Below are positions 51,609-61,117 of a stretch of 64,000 nucleotides of DNA, piece by piece; position 1 is the first letter of the stretch; each line of letters opens with the position of its first letter. This stretch comes from Sulfitobacter sp. JL08. Lineage in GTDB: Bacteria; Pseudomonadota; Alphaproteobacteria; Rhodobacterales; Rhodobacteraceae. A program made the position numbers and the translations under genes. A model generated the notes under the pieces. It made no database searches. It was not told where the DNA came from and was given only the letters and a program-made list of their open reading frames with translations. The stretch lies in assembly GCF_003352045.1 (NCBI RefSeq), contig NZ_CP025815.1, positions 310,001 through 374,000 on the forward strand, written 5' to 3'.

Positions 51609-52868
51609 TTAGCGTGTCAATGGCAGCGCCGACTTTACGGCTCCGCTGCACTGTCCAAACCCGATCCTGTACCCGTCGCCCTGCGCATGACCGGACAGTG
51701 TGATTGTATCCCCGTCCTCGATAAAGCTGCGCACCTCTCCGGTATTCAGCGCCAGCGGTTCCTGTCCACCCCAACTGAGTTCCAGCAAGGATCCGCATGT
51801 CTCGCGTGTGGGGCCGGAAATCGTGCCCGATCCCAAAAGATCGCCGGAATTCATCGTGCAGCCGGACGAAGCGTGATGTGCCAGTTGCTGGGCAGCGGAA
51901 TAATACATCTGATTATAGTTGGTCGCGCAAATCGTCGTCGGCATTGGTGCTTCTAGTGGCTGAATTTGTACTTCAAGATCAATATCGTACAACATCGGGC
52001 CGGGTTCCTGAAGATAGGGCAGCAGCGCCGTGTCTCGGGGCGGGCCATAGGTGCGGAACGGTTCCAGCGCGGCGCGTGTAACGATCCACGGGCTGATCGT
52101 GGTGGCAAACGCCTTGGCCTGAAACGGACCAAGCGGTTGATATTCCCACGCCTGAATATCGCGCGCCGACCAGTCGTTCAGCAACACATAGCCGAATATC
52201 ATCTGGTCCGCTTCGGCCACGGAAATCATCTGGCCCATTGGCGTTGACGTGCCTACGATTGCGCCCAGTTCCAGTTCGAAATCCAGCCGCTTGCACGGGC
52301 CGAAAACCGGCGTGTCCGCATCCGGTGCTTTGGTCTGGCCATTGGGGCGGATGATGTCTGTACCGCTGATCACAACCGTGCTGGCGCGACCATTATACCC
52401 GATGGGAATATGCAGCCAGTTGGGTGGCAGCGCATTGTCCGCGCCGCGAAACATCGTGCCGACATTGGTGGCATGGTGACGGCTGGCGTAGAAATCAGTG
52501 AATTCGGAAACGGCGATGGGCATGTGCATTTGCGCGCCGTCCATCGCCACCAGATGACGCGCGACCGTGGTCTGGTCTTTTGAACCCGCCGAAAGCAGGG
52601 TGATCAAACAGCTGCGCAATTCAGCCCACGCATCCGCGCCCAGATCCATGAAATCATTCCAGAACGGCAGATCGAACACCGGTGTTTCGCCAACGCTGAC
52701 AAGCCCCGCATCTTCCAGTGCGGCCAGATCAACGATCTGATCGCCGATGGCCACGCCGCAGCGTGCATCGCTGTCGGCGGTCGAAAATACGCCGCAGGGC
52801 AGGTTGTTCAGGGGAAACGGACTGTCTGCGCTGTTGGCGGTTTCAACCCACGATTTCAGCAGTGGCAT
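51609..52868 (-). CDS. fahA: fumarylacetoacetase
   Basis: A 419-residue hydrolase of the last step of tyrosine/homogentisate breakdown, cleaving fumarylacetoacetate to fumarate and acetoacetate. Family landmarks are SEFTDFYASRHHATNVGTMFR, PIGYNGRASTVV, DFELELGAIVG, LLNDWSARDIQAWEYQPLGP and HASSGCTMNSGDLLGSGTISG. It lies downstream of hmgA with a 34-codon gene between. The isomerase (maiA) is not in the window. Confidence 0.95.
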   Translation of the reverse strand: MPLLKSWVETANSADSPFPLNNLPCGVFSTADSDARCGVAIGDQIVDLAALEDAGLVSVGETPVFDLPFWNDFMDLGADAWAELRSCLITLLSAGSKDQTTVARHLVAMDGAQMHMPIAVSEFTDFYASRHHATNVGTMFRGADNALPPNWLHIPIGYNGRASTVVISGTDIIRPNGQTKAPDADTPVFGPCKRLDFELELGAIVGTSTPMGQMISVAEADQMIFGYVLLNDWSARDIQAWEYQPLGPFQAKAFATTISPWIVTRAALEPFRTYGPPRDTALLPYLQEPGPMLYDIDLEVQIQPLEAPMPTTICATNYNQMYYSAAQQLAHHASSGCTMNSGDLLGSGTISGPTRETCGSLLELSWGGQEPLALNTGEVRSFIEDGDTITLSGHAQGDGYRIGFGQCSGAVKSALPLTR

Positions 52869-52895
52869 GTGCGGCCTCTTGTGCAGATTTGAACG

Positions 52896-53000
52896 CTATT
52901 CGTCTTTGTCCTTGCGCCGCGACTGTAACCAGCGCAGCGCAAAAAACAGAACGGCAAATACCGCGATCCAGAACAGCAAGTCGATCAAAGCAGGTGACAT
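52896..53000 (-). CDS. 34-residue single-pass membrane protein between hmgA and fahA
   Basis: ATG at 53000, stop TAG at 52896. The translation is a membrane helix (LIDLLFWIAVFAVLFFALRW) followed by a strongly charged tail (LQSRRKDKDE). The placement between two genes of one pathway, same strand, and the helix-plus-positive-tail design support a real small protein. The function is unknown. Confidence 0.55.
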   Translation of the reverse strand: MSPALIDLLFWIAVFAVLFFALRWLQSRRKDKDE

Positions 53001-53082
53001 AAGGCCCCGTCAGTTTTTGAAACACTCAACACTTGGTCCTTTAAACACGATTGCAGGCGGGGCCGCCACGTCATTTCTTGTT

Positions 53083-54444
53083 TCACTTCTTGCCGGGTGT
53101 TCCGTCAAATTTCTTTTCAAGGTCGGCCCAGCAATCGATGTAATCATCCTGCAAAGGGGCCTCTTGCGCGGCAAATCGGGTCAGATGCTGGGGAAACCGG
53201 GTTTCCAGCATGAACGACATGGTATTGTCGAGCTTTTCCGCCTCCAGCGTCGCGTTTGAAGCACCTTCAAACGCCTGCCGGTCGGGGCCGTGTGGCAGCA
53301 TCATGTTGTGCAGGCTCAGCCCGCCGGGGATGAAACCCTGGGGTTTGGCATCGTACTGGCCATAGATATTGCCCATCAGTTCGGACATGATGTTCTTGTG
53401 ATACCACGGCGGGCGGAACGTATTTTCGGCGACCATCCAGCGTTCGCGAAACAGCACGAAATCGATATTGGCGGTGCCTTCCTGCCCTGACGGGGCGGTG
53501 AGGACGGTAAAAATCGACGGATCGGGGTGATCAAACAGGATCGCACCGACAGGGCAATAAGTGCGCAGATCGTATTTGCAGGGGGCATAATTGCCATGCC
53601 ATGCAACCACATCCAGCGGGCTGTGGCCGATCCGGGTTTCGTGAAACTGTCCGCACCATTTGATCGTCACGGTGCTGGGTGCTTCGCGATCTTCGAACGC
53701 GGCGACGGGCGTTTTGAAATCTCGCCGGTTTGCCATGCAGTTCGCGCCAATCGGGCCGCGCCCGGGCAGTTGGAATTTCTGGCCGTAGTTTTCACATACA
53801 AACCCGCGCGCCGGGCCTTCCAGCACTTCGACCCGGTAGAGCAGGCCCCGCGGCAGAATGGCGATCTCCTTGGGTTCCAGATCAATGATACCCAGTTCCG
53901 TGCAAAACCGCAGACGTCCCTCTTGCGGGATCACCAGCGTTTCGGAATCGGCCGAATAAAAATAGGCGTCTTTCATGGATTGCGTGACCAGATAGACGTG
54001 GCTTGCCATCCCCACCTGCGTGTTCACATCGCCCGCCGTTGTCATCGTGCGCATGCCGGTCAGCCAGGTCAGGTTTTCACCCGCGTGTGGCACCGGATCC
54101 CAGCGATACTGGCCCAGCGAAATAACATCGGGGTCTACATTTGGGGCCGATTTCCAATAGGGCAGATCGATTTTTGAATACCGGTTTGAATGCTTCACGG
54201 ACGGGCGGATACGATAGCACCATGTGCGTTCGTTCTGGTGCGAAGGGGCGGTAAATGCTGTGCCGCTCAACTGTTCGCCGTAAAGGCCGTAATTGCATTT
54301 TTGCGGGCTGTTCATGCCCTGGGGCAGGGCGCCGGGCAACGCCTCGGTTTCGAAATCGTTTCCGAACCCTGGCATATAGCCTTCGGTGGTGCCGACGGGT
54401 GCGTCGGCCTGAACGAAATCATGCGCATCTGACTGTCGGTTCAT
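53083..54444 (-). CDS. hmgA: homogentisate 1,2-dioxygenase
   Basis: A 453-residue ring-cleavage dioxygenase. The iron ligands fall in [17 protein letters not shown] (His and Glu) and [13 protein letters not shown] (His). [20 protein letters not shown] is the conserved N-terminus. It converts homogentisate to maleylacetoacetate. The ATG at 54444 follows AAAGGA; the frame is open for 264 more bases upstream, but that part overlaps the divergent MarR gene and is not family-like. Confidence 0.96.
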   Translation of the reverse strand: MNRQSDAHDFVQADAPVGTTEGYMPGFGNDFETEALPGALPQGMNSPQKCNYGLYGEQLSGTAFTAPSHQNERTWCYRIRPSVKHSNRYSKIDLPYWKSAPNVDPDVISLGQYRWDPVPHAGENLTWLTGMRTMTTAGDVNTQVGMASHVYLVTQSMKDAYFYSADSETLVIPQEGRLRFCTELGIIDLEPKEIAILPRGLLYRVEVLEGPARGFVCENYGQKFQLPGRGPIGANCMANRRDFKTPVAAFEDREAPSTVTIKWCGQFHETRIGHSPLDVVAWHGNYAPCKYDLRTYCPVGAILFDHPDPSIFTVLTAPSGQEGTANIDFVLFRERWMVAENTFRPPWYHKNIMSELMGNIYGQYDAKPQGFIPGGLSLHNMMLPHGPDRQAFEGASNATLEAEKLDNTMSFMLETRFPQHLTRFAAQEAPLQDDYIDCWADLEKKFDGTPGKK

Positions 54445-54515
54445 CACGTATCCTTTCTGAAACAGGTTGCACCTGTAATAGTTGTTTTTGTAACTAACAA
54501 GGAAACGGAGTGCAC

Positions 54516-54968
54516 ATGGCCCAAAATCAGGATTTTGATCTGCACCTTTTCCTGCCTTATCTGCTGAACCAGGCGGCCGAGGCAAGCAGCCTGTCGTTCC
54601 AGCAGGTTTACAAAAACCGCTGTGGCATGTTGCGTGCGGAATGGCGGGTGCTGTTCCATCTTGGGGTTTATGGCCCGCTGACGGCAAAAGACATTTGTGA
54701 TCGCGCAAAAATGCACAAGACCAAGATCAGCCGCGCAGTGCAGAAACTGGCTGATCGCCGCTATCTCAGGCGTGACCCCAGCACAAGCGACAGACGATCT
54801 GAAATTCTGGCGCTGACCGAACGGGGGCAGGCGGTTTACCGGGATTTGAACGGGATCGCACAGCAATACGAAACGGAATTGCTCGCGTCGTTTTCTAGCA
54901 AGGAACGGGAAATTCTGAAACAGCTTTTGATCAGGCTGGCAAACGGACCTTCCCGCGACAACGCCTAG
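54516..54968 (+). CDS. MarR family regulator, probably of the hmg genes
   Basis: A 150-residue winged-helix regulator. The recognition region is [51 protein letters not shown], the MarR HTH and wing. It is divergent from hmgA with 71 bases between starts, so control of homogentisate genes is likely. The ATG at 54516 follows AAGGAAACGGAG. Its stop codon overlaps the stop of the converging mipZ gene. Confidence 0.88.
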   Translation: MAQNQDFDLHLFLPYLLNQAAEASSLSFQQVYKNRCGMLRAEWRVLFHLGVYGPLTAKDICDRAKMHKTKISRAVQKLADRRYLRRDPSTSDRRSEILALTERGQAVYRDLNGIAQQYETELLASFSSKEREILKQLLIRLANGPSRDNA

Positions 54969-55774
54969 AAATCAACCGTGACGCCGGGCAGGTTCAGGGC
55001 CTTGACCAGATCGCGCAATTCCTGACGCGCGGCCACGTTCGAAATGTTCAACTGTTTCACGCCGATATCCTTAAGATCCAGCAGCGTCAGACCGCGCGGG
55101 AACAGTTCGCGAAAGATCACCCGCTCATTAAAGCCGGGCGCCACGCGAAATCCGATACGCCTGGCCAGCATGTCGATCGCCTTTTCCATCTTGGCCTTGT
55201 TAACCATGTTCTGCGCACCCAAGCGGTTACGCACGACGACCCAGTCCAGCGGTTGCAGCCCAGCCTGGGCGCGTAATTGGCGCGCGTTCCAGACCATTTC
55301 GGAGTAGACCGACGGCCCCAGTATCTTTTCGCCGCCCACATCAATACGGGCGAGCAGATCAAAATCGACAAAGCTGTCGTTCAGCGGGGTGATCAGTGTG
55401 TCGGCCAGCGAATGCGCAACCTGTGACAGGCGCGTATGCGATCCGGGGCAATCGATCAGGATGAAATCACTGTCCGGTTCCAGCGCGGCAATGGCTGCCG
55501 ACAGGCGGTGGTCATAGACGTTTTCACCGGGGCGCAGGCTTGATTTGTCAATATCGGGCAGGTCGTGACAATCCGGGCTGGGCAGGTCCAGACCTTCACT
55601 GGCCAGAAACCCTTTGCGGTTTTCGATGTAGCGCCCGAATGTACGTTGCCTCAGATCAAGATCCAGCGCGCTGATCTTGTGCCCCATCCGCGCAAGCGCC
55701 GTGGCCACGTGCATGGACACGGTGGATTTGCCTGCGCCGCCCTTTTCGTTCCCGACTACGATGATATGCGCCAT
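54965..55774 (-). CDS. mipZ: division-plane positioning ATPase MipZ
   Basis: A 269-residue ParA/MinD-type ATPase with the deviant Walker A GNEKGGAGKSTVSMHVATAL, DLDLRQRTFGRYIENR and FILIDCPGSHTRLSQVAH. The ENR-K segment and GFNERVIFRELFPRGLTLLD are hallmarks of alphaproteobacterial MipZ, which forms a polar gradient and keeps FtsZ at midcell. It is monocistronic behind the rpmE terminator. Confidence 0.92.
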   Translation of the reverse strand: MAHIIVVGNEKGGAGKSTVSMHVATALARMGHKISALDLDLRQRTFGRYIENRKGFLASEGLDLPSPDCHDLPDIDKSSLRPGENVYDHRLSAAIAALEPDSDFILIDCPGSHTRLSQVAHSLADTLITPLNDSFVDFDLLARIDVGGEKILGPSVYSEMVWNARQLRAQAGLQPLDWVVVRNRLGAQNMVNKAKMEKAIDMLARRIGFRVAPGFNERVIFRELFPRGLTLLDLKDIGVKQLNISNVAARQELRDLVKALNLPGVTVDF

Positions 55775-55900
55775 GCCTGTCCCTCACCCTTTCGGTGTAT
55801 TGTTGGCCACTATAAATTGTGCCGCGCCTTAAGGGAAGCACAACTGATAAGGTATTGCGTGTTGCTGCGCAGGTTTGTCACACAAAGGGACAGACAAATG

Positions 55901-55930
55901 AAAAACGCCGCACCCGATGGGCACGGCGTC
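55901..55930 (-). terminator. rho-independent terminator after rpmE
   Basis: On the minus strand, GACGCCGTGCCC pairs with GGGTGCGGCGTT across ATC and is followed by TTTTTC. It lies 25 bases after the rpmE stop. Confidence 0.8.
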
Positions 55931-55954
55931 TGATCTTGCAAAGCGACGGGAGTC

Positions 55955-56176
55955 TTAGAATCCCAGACCTTCGTATTTCTTTTTGAACTTGGACACGCGG
56001 CCACCGGTATCCAGCAAACGCGAGCTGCCGCCCGTCCATGCCGGGTGCGCCGAGGGATCAATATCCAGCGACAGCGTGTCGCCTTCCTTGCCCCATGTCG
56101 AACGCATTTGAACGATGGAGCCGTCTGTCATTTTCACGTTGATATCGTGGTAATCGGGGTGAATGTCTTTTTTCAT
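55955..56176 (-). CDS. rpmE: 50S ribosomal protein L31
   Basis: A 73-residue ribosomal protein, [20 protein letters not shown], ending [12 protein letters not shown]. The zinc-binding cysteines of the C+ form are absent, as usual in alphaproteobacteria. It lies 11 bases after rplS and ends in a clear terminator. Confidence 0.96.
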   Translation of the reverse strand: MKKDIHPDYHDINVKMTDGSIVQMRSTWGKEGDTLSLDIDPSAHPAWTGGSSRLLDTGGRVSKFKKKYEGLGF

Positions 56177-56187
56177 GACAGTGTTCC

Positions 56188-56583
56188 TCAGGCCGATGCG
56201 CCGGACTTTTTGTCCGACAGTACTTTGTAGTTGGAATCTTCGGCGATACGGGCCGATTTGCCGCGGCGTGCACGCAGATAGTACAGCTTGGCACGGCGGA
56301 CGCGGCCACGGCGGACCACTTCGATGCTTTCGATGTTGGTGGAATGCAGCGGGAATACCCGTTCCACGCCTTCACCAAACGAAATTTTGCGAACTGTGAA
56401 CGCGCCGGCAATACCGCTGCCGCCCTTGCGTGCGATGCACACGCCTTCATAGTTCTGCACACGGGTGCGTGTGCCTTCGGTGACTTTAAAACCGACACGG
56501 ATTGTGTCGCCGGCTTTGAAATCGGGGATTTTATGCCCCAGGGCCGCAACTTGTTCGGCCTCCAGCTGAGCGATCAGATTCAT
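56188..56583 (-). CDS. rplS: 50S ribosomal protein L19
   Basis: A 131-residue ribosomal protein. [36 protein letters not shown] and [19 protein letters not shown] are the conserved L19 stretches. It is preceded by 279 bases without a gene, which probably carry its own promoter, and followed by rpmE. Confidence 0.97.
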   Translation of the reverse strand: MNLIAQLEAEQVAALGHKIPDFKAGDTIRVGFKVTEGTRTRVQNYEGVCIARKGGSGIAGAFTVRKISFGEGVERVFPLHSTNIESIEVVRRGRVRRAKLYYLRARRGKSARIAEDSNYKVLSDKKSGASA

Positions 56584-56862
56584 CGCGTATTCTCCTAAAT
56601 GCTCGCGGTTGTTCCACGAAGTTTTGCGCGCACCGAGAGCTCTTGGTCTTCAATCGGGTCCGTCGTAACGCCCGCCAGAGATCGACATGTCATTCCTTGC
56701 GATTGGTATTCGGGGCCGATGCGTGGGCTGTGATGGTGCGGCAGAAGAACGCCGTGTCACATCCCCTGGTCCCATAAACCAAAGCGTCCGGAGCCAAAAT
56801 GATTCCAGACCTGCGCCGTATAGGGGTTTGCGTGGGCGGGATCAAGCGGGTTCGTGGCTGAA

Positions 56863-57672
56863 CTAGCTGGTCAATTTCCCGCCGGGCAGGGCCTCTGCAT
56901 CGACAGCAGTCAGGATGATGCGGGGCTGTGGGCTTAAGCCCGTTTTGGCGCAGACCGCCTCGGATGCGGTATTTCCGGGTTGCACGCCTGTCATGAACTG
57001 CTGAAACCCAAACCGCTCATGCATTTTCAGCAGCGCCATCGCCCCCAGAATCAGCGCCAGTTTTTTCCCGCGATGCTGCTTGTGTGTGGCCAGCATCCCC
57101 CACCAGGCCTCACTGCCCCTGATCGTGTCGTCGGGATGGGCAAAACTTGATGCGGCGGCACAGGATGCCGCCTGCCCGTGTTCGTCCAGCGCAACGATGC
57201 CCAATCCGGGTTTCAGTTGCCCGCGCAGAACTGAACCGGCCAATGGCAACACGCCACAGCAAAGCGCCACATCAGCAAGCCGTTCAAGATGAAGATCGGG
57301 CGCATCCGCGTCAATCCAATGTGCGGTGATGCCCTTGGGCAATGCGTATGTCGCAACGATGTTTCGGGCGGCTTTGATCACGGTGTCGCCACCACTCCAG
57401 CATTGATAGCGTGTGATGGAATAGCCGCGTGCTTCCAGTTCCGATTGGACAATGTCCGCGTCCTCGGCCGGGACATCGGCATAGGTGCTGGCGCCTTGCA
57501 AAGCGAACAAACGATCCAGCAGCGGCCCGCTTTCAGCGCTTGGCCGCAACAATCCGACAGTGCGCCCGTGATAGCTGACGCGCACGTCCCCGGCAAAAAG
57601 ATCATAGATCGAACGGCCCCGCCGCAACAGCGATTGCTGGCTTTCCGTGCCGAAAAACCGATCATTCACCAT
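56863..57672 (-). CDS. GNAT-type N-acetyltransferase
   Basis: A 269-residue protein. The C-terminal part has the acetyl-CoA loop WWGMLATHKQHRGKKLALILG and ends with a GNAT-like strand (FGFQQFMTGVQPGNTASEAVCAKTGL). The N-terminal half is unlike known domains. It overlaps the end of trmD by 11 bases. The substrate is unknown. Confidence 0.78.
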   Translation of the reverse strand: MVNDRFFGTESQQSLLRRGRSIYDLFAGDVRVSYHGRTVGLLRPSAESGPLLDRLFALQGASTYADVPAEDADIVQSELEARGYSITRYQCWSGGDTVIKAARNIVATYALPKGITAHWIDADAPDLHLERLADVALCCGVLPLAGSVLRGQLKPGLGIVALDEHGQAASCAAASSFAHPDDTIRGSEAWWGMLATHKQHRGKKLALILGAMALLKMHERFGFQQFMTGVQPGNTASEAVCAKTGLSPQPRIILTAVDAEALPGGKLTS

Positions 57673-58477
57673 TGTTTTGATCCGTGTCCGGTTTGCTTTT
57701 GTAACGTGCCCACAGATCTGGCCTACGCGCCTGTGTCAGCTTTTTCGACATATCGTGCCGCCATGCGGCCACCTTGGCATGATCCCCCGATGTCAGAATG
57801 GCCGGTATCTCGCGCCCGTTCCAGATGGCGGGGCGGGTATATTGTGGATGCTCCAGCAATCCGTTGGAAAAGCTTTCTTCCTCGGTCGAGGCCTGATTGC
57901 CCAGAACACCGGGCAACAGCCGCACCGTTGCATCGATCAGCGCCTGTGCCGCAATTTCGCCGCCGGTCAAAACGAAATCACCCAGCGAAACCTCCTGGAT
58001 GTTGTAGTGTTCGATCACGCGTTCATCGACGCCTTCAAACCGCCCGCACAGCAGCGTCACCCCATCTGCCGCTGCCAAATCCTGCATCAGCGCCTGGGTC
58101 ATCGGCGCGCCGCGTGGCGACAGGTAGATGATCGGCCAACGGCCCTTTGCGGTTTTCTGGGTGTCGTCAATCGCGCGCCCGACAACATCCGCGCGCAACA
58201 CCATTCCGGCCCCGCCACCGGCGGGCGTGTAATCCACATTGCGGTGCTTGCCTTCGCCGTAGCGGCGCAAATCAACCGTTTCCAGTTGCCACAATCCGTC
58301 GTGTAACGCCTTGCCAGTCAGGCTTTCGCCCAACACGCCGGGAAAGGCCGTGGGAAACAGGGTGATCACCTTGGCCTTCCAGACGCCCGCCAGATCCGGC
58401 GTCGGGGTAATCAACTCTTGCGGTTGCGCCGAGGCGCGAATGGATTTCCGGCCATAGGATCGGGGCGGTTTTGTCAC
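57662..58477 (-). CDS. trmD: tRNA (guanine-37-N1)-methyltransferase
   Basis: A 271-residue SPOUT methyltransferase. It has KVITLFPTAFPGVLGESLTG at the start of the core, YTPAGGGAGMVLRADV, the trefoil-knot motif YLSPRGAPMTQALMQDLA and LLCGRFEGVDERVIEH, and SLGDFVLTGGEIAAQALID. A GTG start at 58477 is chosen: GGGAG lies upstream and it overlaps the stop of the preceding gene by 4 bases. The open frame further upstream is in that gene's antiframe and is not used. Confidence 0.95.
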   Translation of the reverse strand: MTKPPRSYGRKSIRASAQPQELITPTPDLAGVWKAKVITLFPTAFPGVLGESLTGKALHDGLWQLETVDLRRYGEGKHRNVDYTPAGGGAGMVLRADVVGRAIDDTQKTAKGRWPIIYLSPRGAPMTQALMQDLAAADGVTLLCGRFEGVDERVIEHYNIQEVSLGDFVLTGGEIAAQALIDATVRLLPGVLGNQASTEEESFSNGLLEHPQYTRPAIWNGREIPAILTSGDHAKVAAWRHDMSKKLTQARRPDLWARYKSKPDTDQNNGE

Positions 58478-59268
58478 TCTGATGTCTCCCTGGCTGCACG
58501 CAAAATCGCGTCTTTCGCCTGTTTGCGCGCCTTTGCATCTGTAATCGTTCGGTTTGCATCCAGCAATCGGGCCAGCACGTCCATGTCGGGGCGGGTGTTG
58601 GCTGCGGGCGCGTGGGTCAGTGTGGCCTGCGTGGCGGCAGGCACCTCGCACAGGTTCAAGACAGGTGTGGCGGGGCCAAGCGGCAGATGCGTCGTATCCT
58701 CAAGCCGGGTGTGATGCACGGCGCAAGGCACGGCGTGTGCGATCTGGGTGACGGTACTGTCCAGTGTCGCCGCGTCCGGATAGCGCGCACAGAACGCATC
58801 AAAATCAAGCGTCAGCGATGACGATTTGACATGCTGCCAATAGGCGCTTTCGATCCAAGCGTCCGGCGCGCGGGTGGACAGATAAAACACGATTTCGGCG
58901 CGTGGAAACTGCGCCTGTGCAATATCGGCCATTTCGGCGGCCAGAACGGGTGCTGCGGAATAATCACCCATGTCGTCACGTCCGGGCAAATGACCAGCCA
59001 GTTCTTCGGCAGACAGGCACAACACACGCTTGGGCATGGCAGGCAGATCGGCCAGAACGCGGGCAAACCGGGTGTTGAATTTCAGCAGCGTCACCGGATC
59101 ACGCCACATCGAATATCCGCGCGCGGCTGAAACCACATCGGAAAAGGCCCACCGCAGCAGGCTGCGCATATGCGGGCGCAGCGCCTTGCGATTGTCACGC
59201 AACACCTGCTGGACCGACGATGTGCCGGTTTTGTGAAACCCCATGTGAATGACGATGCGGCGCGGCAT
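58474..59268 (-). CDS. sulfotransferase-like P-loop protein
   Basis: A 264-residue protein starting MPRRIVIHMGFHKTGTSSVQ, the 5'-phosphosulfate-binding P-loop of sulfotransferases. RAEIVFYLSTRAPDAWIESAYWQHVK resembles the 3'-phosphate-binding segment. The rest is divergent, so a true PAPS-dependent activity is not certain. It is inserted between rimM and trmD, which are adjacent in many bacteria. ATG 59268 is used rather than the TTG one codon upstream. Confidence 0.75.
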   Translation of the reverse strand: MPRRIVIHMGFHKTGTSSVQQVLRDNRKALRPHMRSLLRWAFSDVVSAARGYSMWRDPVTLLKFNTRFARVLADLPAMPKRVLCLSAEELAGHLPGRDDMGDYSAAPVLAAEMADIAQAQFPRAEIVFYLSTRAPDAWIESAYWQHVKSSSLTLDFDAFCARYPDAATLDSTVTQIAHAVPCAVHHTRLEDTTHLPLGPATPVLNLCEVPAATQATLTHAPAANTRPDMDVLARLLDANRTITDAKARKQAKDAILRAARETSE

Positions 59269-59325
59269 CAACCGGGCCCGGATTGCGCGCGAATTCCCGG
59301 CTTTGTACAGCGCGCATTTGCCATC

Positions 59326-59829
59326 TTAAAACAGCCCCTCGGGCGGGTCCGCGATAATGCGCCCGGATTCAAGATCGACGGTGGGCACCGCCTCTTTGGT
59401 AAAGGGCAACAGCACCGTGGCACTTGATCCGGGCTGGATGATTTCCAGAAGGTCGGCAGCCCCGTGGTTCAGCACTGTTTTAACATGGCCCAGAACCGTG
59501 CCGCCGGTGTCCAGCACCTTTAGCCCGATCAGATCGGCATGATAGAATTCGTCATCGGGCAGGGATGGCAATTGCGCGCGGGTGGCGAACAGCCGCGCTC
59601 CTTTCAGCGCGTCGGCCTGCTCTTTAGTGACCACACCCGACAATTGGGCCGTAAACCCGTTCTTGATCGGATGGCCAAGCGTGACGGTATAGGCGGTTTG
59701 TCCGTCTTCGGACAAAAGCGGGGTATAGCTGCCGATATCTTCCGGCACCGCGCAAAAGCTTTTCAGTCGCACTGCGCCATTCACCCCGTAAGATCCGGCA
59801 ATGGCCCCTATACAGATCAGCTCTGTCAT
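59326..59829 (-). CDS. rimM: ribosome maturation factor RimM
   Basis: A 167-residue 30S assembly factor. The N-terminal RimM barrel starts [21 protein letters not shown], and the PRC-barrel has [16 protein letters not shown] and [19 protein letters not shown]. The ATG at 59829 follows GGAGA and overlaps the stop of a 47-codon gene by 4 bases. Confidence 0.96.
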   Translation of the reverse strand: MTELICIGAIAGSYGVNGAVRLKSFCAVPEDIGSYTPLLSEDGQTAYTVTLGHPIKNGFTAQLSGVVTKEQADALKGARLFATRAQLPSLPDDEFYHADLIGLKVLDTGGTVLGHVKTVLNHGAADLLEIIQPGSSATVLLPFTKEAVPTVDLESGRIIADPPEGLF

Positions 59830-59969
59830 TGTGTCTCCAACCGGCAAATGCCGGATTCAAATTGCCCGCCCAGCCTGTCGCACGCCTGCCCGTTCTGGCT
59901 GCGTTCGAACAGAACGCCAGCCATAAAGACCGCCACCAGCATGATCAATGTTCTAACAGGGCGCAACAT
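59826..59969 (-). CDS. 47-residue exported or anchored small protein upstream of rimM
   Basis: ATG at 59969, stop TGA at 59826-59828 overlapping the rimM start (ATGA). The N-terminus is positively charged and followed by a hydrophobic helix ([15 protein letters not shown]), then a short tail with two cysteines ([20 protein letters not shown]). Translational coupling and helix-plus-CxnC design support a real gene. The two cysteines may form a disulfide in the periplasm. No family is recognised. Confidence 0.65.
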   Translation of the reverse strand: MLRPVRTLIMLVAVFMAGVLFERSQNGQACDRLGGQFESGICRLETQ

Positions 59970-59979
59970 CCGGCTGAAC

Positions 59980-60609
59980 CTATCGGGTTTCAATGGGAAG
60001 CTGCGCGCGGCGCTTTTCCCAGTTCAGGGTTTCCAGTTCCGGCACCGTGCCGGTTTGTTCGGGCCAGCCGACGCAGAGGTAGGCCACCAACAGCCAGCTT
60101 TGCGGAACCTGAAGATCGCGCGTCATTCTGTCGGGATCAAGGATCGATACCCAGCCAACACCCAATCCGCGCGCCCGTGCGGCCAGCCAGAACAGGTTGA
60201 TCGCACCCACGACCGAATAGCGGCGCATTTCGGGCATGCTCGCCGCGCCCAGACCTTTGCCCTTGGGGGTTGTTTCGTCACAGTAAATCGCCAGCTGAAC
60301 GGGCGCTTCGGCCATGCCTGACAATTTCAAAGCACCATAGGATGCGGCCTGATCACCCTCTTGTCCGGACAAGGCGGCGGCATTGGCAGACCGGTAATTA
60401 GCAAGCGCCGCCGCGCGGGCCGTTTCGCTTTCAACCCGCACAATGCGCCAGGGTTCCGACAGACCGACGGAGGGGGCCATTGAAAACGCGTCGAGGCACT
60501 GCATCAGCAGTGCCTCGTCCACGGGATCGGTGCGAAAGCGGCGCACATCGCGCCGCCACCGCATGAGTTGCGCAAGTTCGGTCTGAAAATCGGGCGAAAA
60601 GCTGTTCAT
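59980..60609 (-). CDS. bluB: 5,6-dimethylbenzimidazole synthase-like nitroreductase (BluB)
   Basis: A 209-residue flavoenzyme of the nitroreductase fold. RRDVRRFRTDPVDEALLMQC, APSVGLSEPWRIVRVES, YGALKLSGMAEAPVQLAIYCDE and LFWLAARARGLGVGWVSILDPDRM follow BluB closely rather than general nitroreductases. BluB breaks down FMNH2 with O2 to make the lower ligand of vitamin B12. No other cobalamin genes are nearby; it lies between rpsP and the small gene before rimM. Confidence 0.85.
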   Translation of the reverse strand: MNSFSPDFQTELAQLMRWRRDVRRFRTDPVDEALLMQCLDAFSMAPSVGLSEPWRIVRVESETARAAALANYRSANAAALSGQEGDQAASYGALKLSGMAEAPVQLAIYCDETTPKGKGLGAASMPEMRRYSVVGAINLFWLAARARGLGVGWVSILDPDRMTRDLQVPQSWLLVAYLCVGWPEQTGTVPELETLNWEKRRAQLPIETR

Positions 60610-60626
60610 TCCAGACCGCGCCCCGC

Positions 60627-61076
60627 TTATTCCGCTTTGGCGTCTTCCGCCGCAGCCTCTTCGGCAGGGGCTTCTTCTGCGGGCGCTTCTTCAACCACTT
60701 CCGGCTCTTCAACAGGGGCTTTGGCGGCTTCTTCGGCTGCGGCTGCCTTTTCGGCTTTTTCTTCGGCGCGGGCCTTGGCCTTGTCGCCGGGGGTGCCTTT
60801 GTTGGGGTTGTTACGCTCGGTCTTTTCTTTCACGCCGGCTGCTTCCAGCATGCGCGCGATCCGGTCGGTCGGCTGTGCGCCCTGACCCAGCCAGTATTGT
60901 ATGCGCTCCATATCCATTTTCACGCGCTCTTCGCTGTCTTTGGGCAGCAGCGGGTTATACGTACCCAGCTTTTCGATAAAGCGACCATCGCGCGGCATAC
61001 GGCTGTCAGCCGCAACAATGCGATAGAACGGGCGCTTTTTGGAGCCGCCGCGGGCAAGACGAATTTTCATGGCCAT
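60627..61076 (-). CDS. rpsP: 30S ribosomal protein S16 with acidic Ala/Glu-rich tail
   Basis: A 149-residue protein. The first 80 or so residues are S16 ([39 protein letters not shown]). The remaining about 65 residues are a low-complexity tail of Ala, Glu, Lys and Pro ([20 protein letters not shown]), longer than typical S16. ATG 61076 follows GGAGAAACTC. Confidence 0.96.
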   Translation of the reverse strand: MAMKIRLARGGSKKRPFYRIVAADSRMPRDGRFIEKLGTYNPLLPKDSEERVKMDMERIQYWLGQGAQPTDRIARMLEAAGVKEKTERNNPNKGTPGDKAKARAEEKAEKAAAAEEAAKAPVEEPEVVEEAPAEEAPAEEAAAEDAKAE

Positions 61077-61117
61077 TGTGAGTTTCTCCTTAGGAATGGC
61101 AGTCGGGCAGGTGCCCG

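Noticed and set aside
54456-54515. Possible MarR operator (TAGTT/AACTA inverted repeat) before the MarR gene
   Set aside because: Only a 5-bp half-site match with an 8-base spacer; too weak to annotate without comparison.
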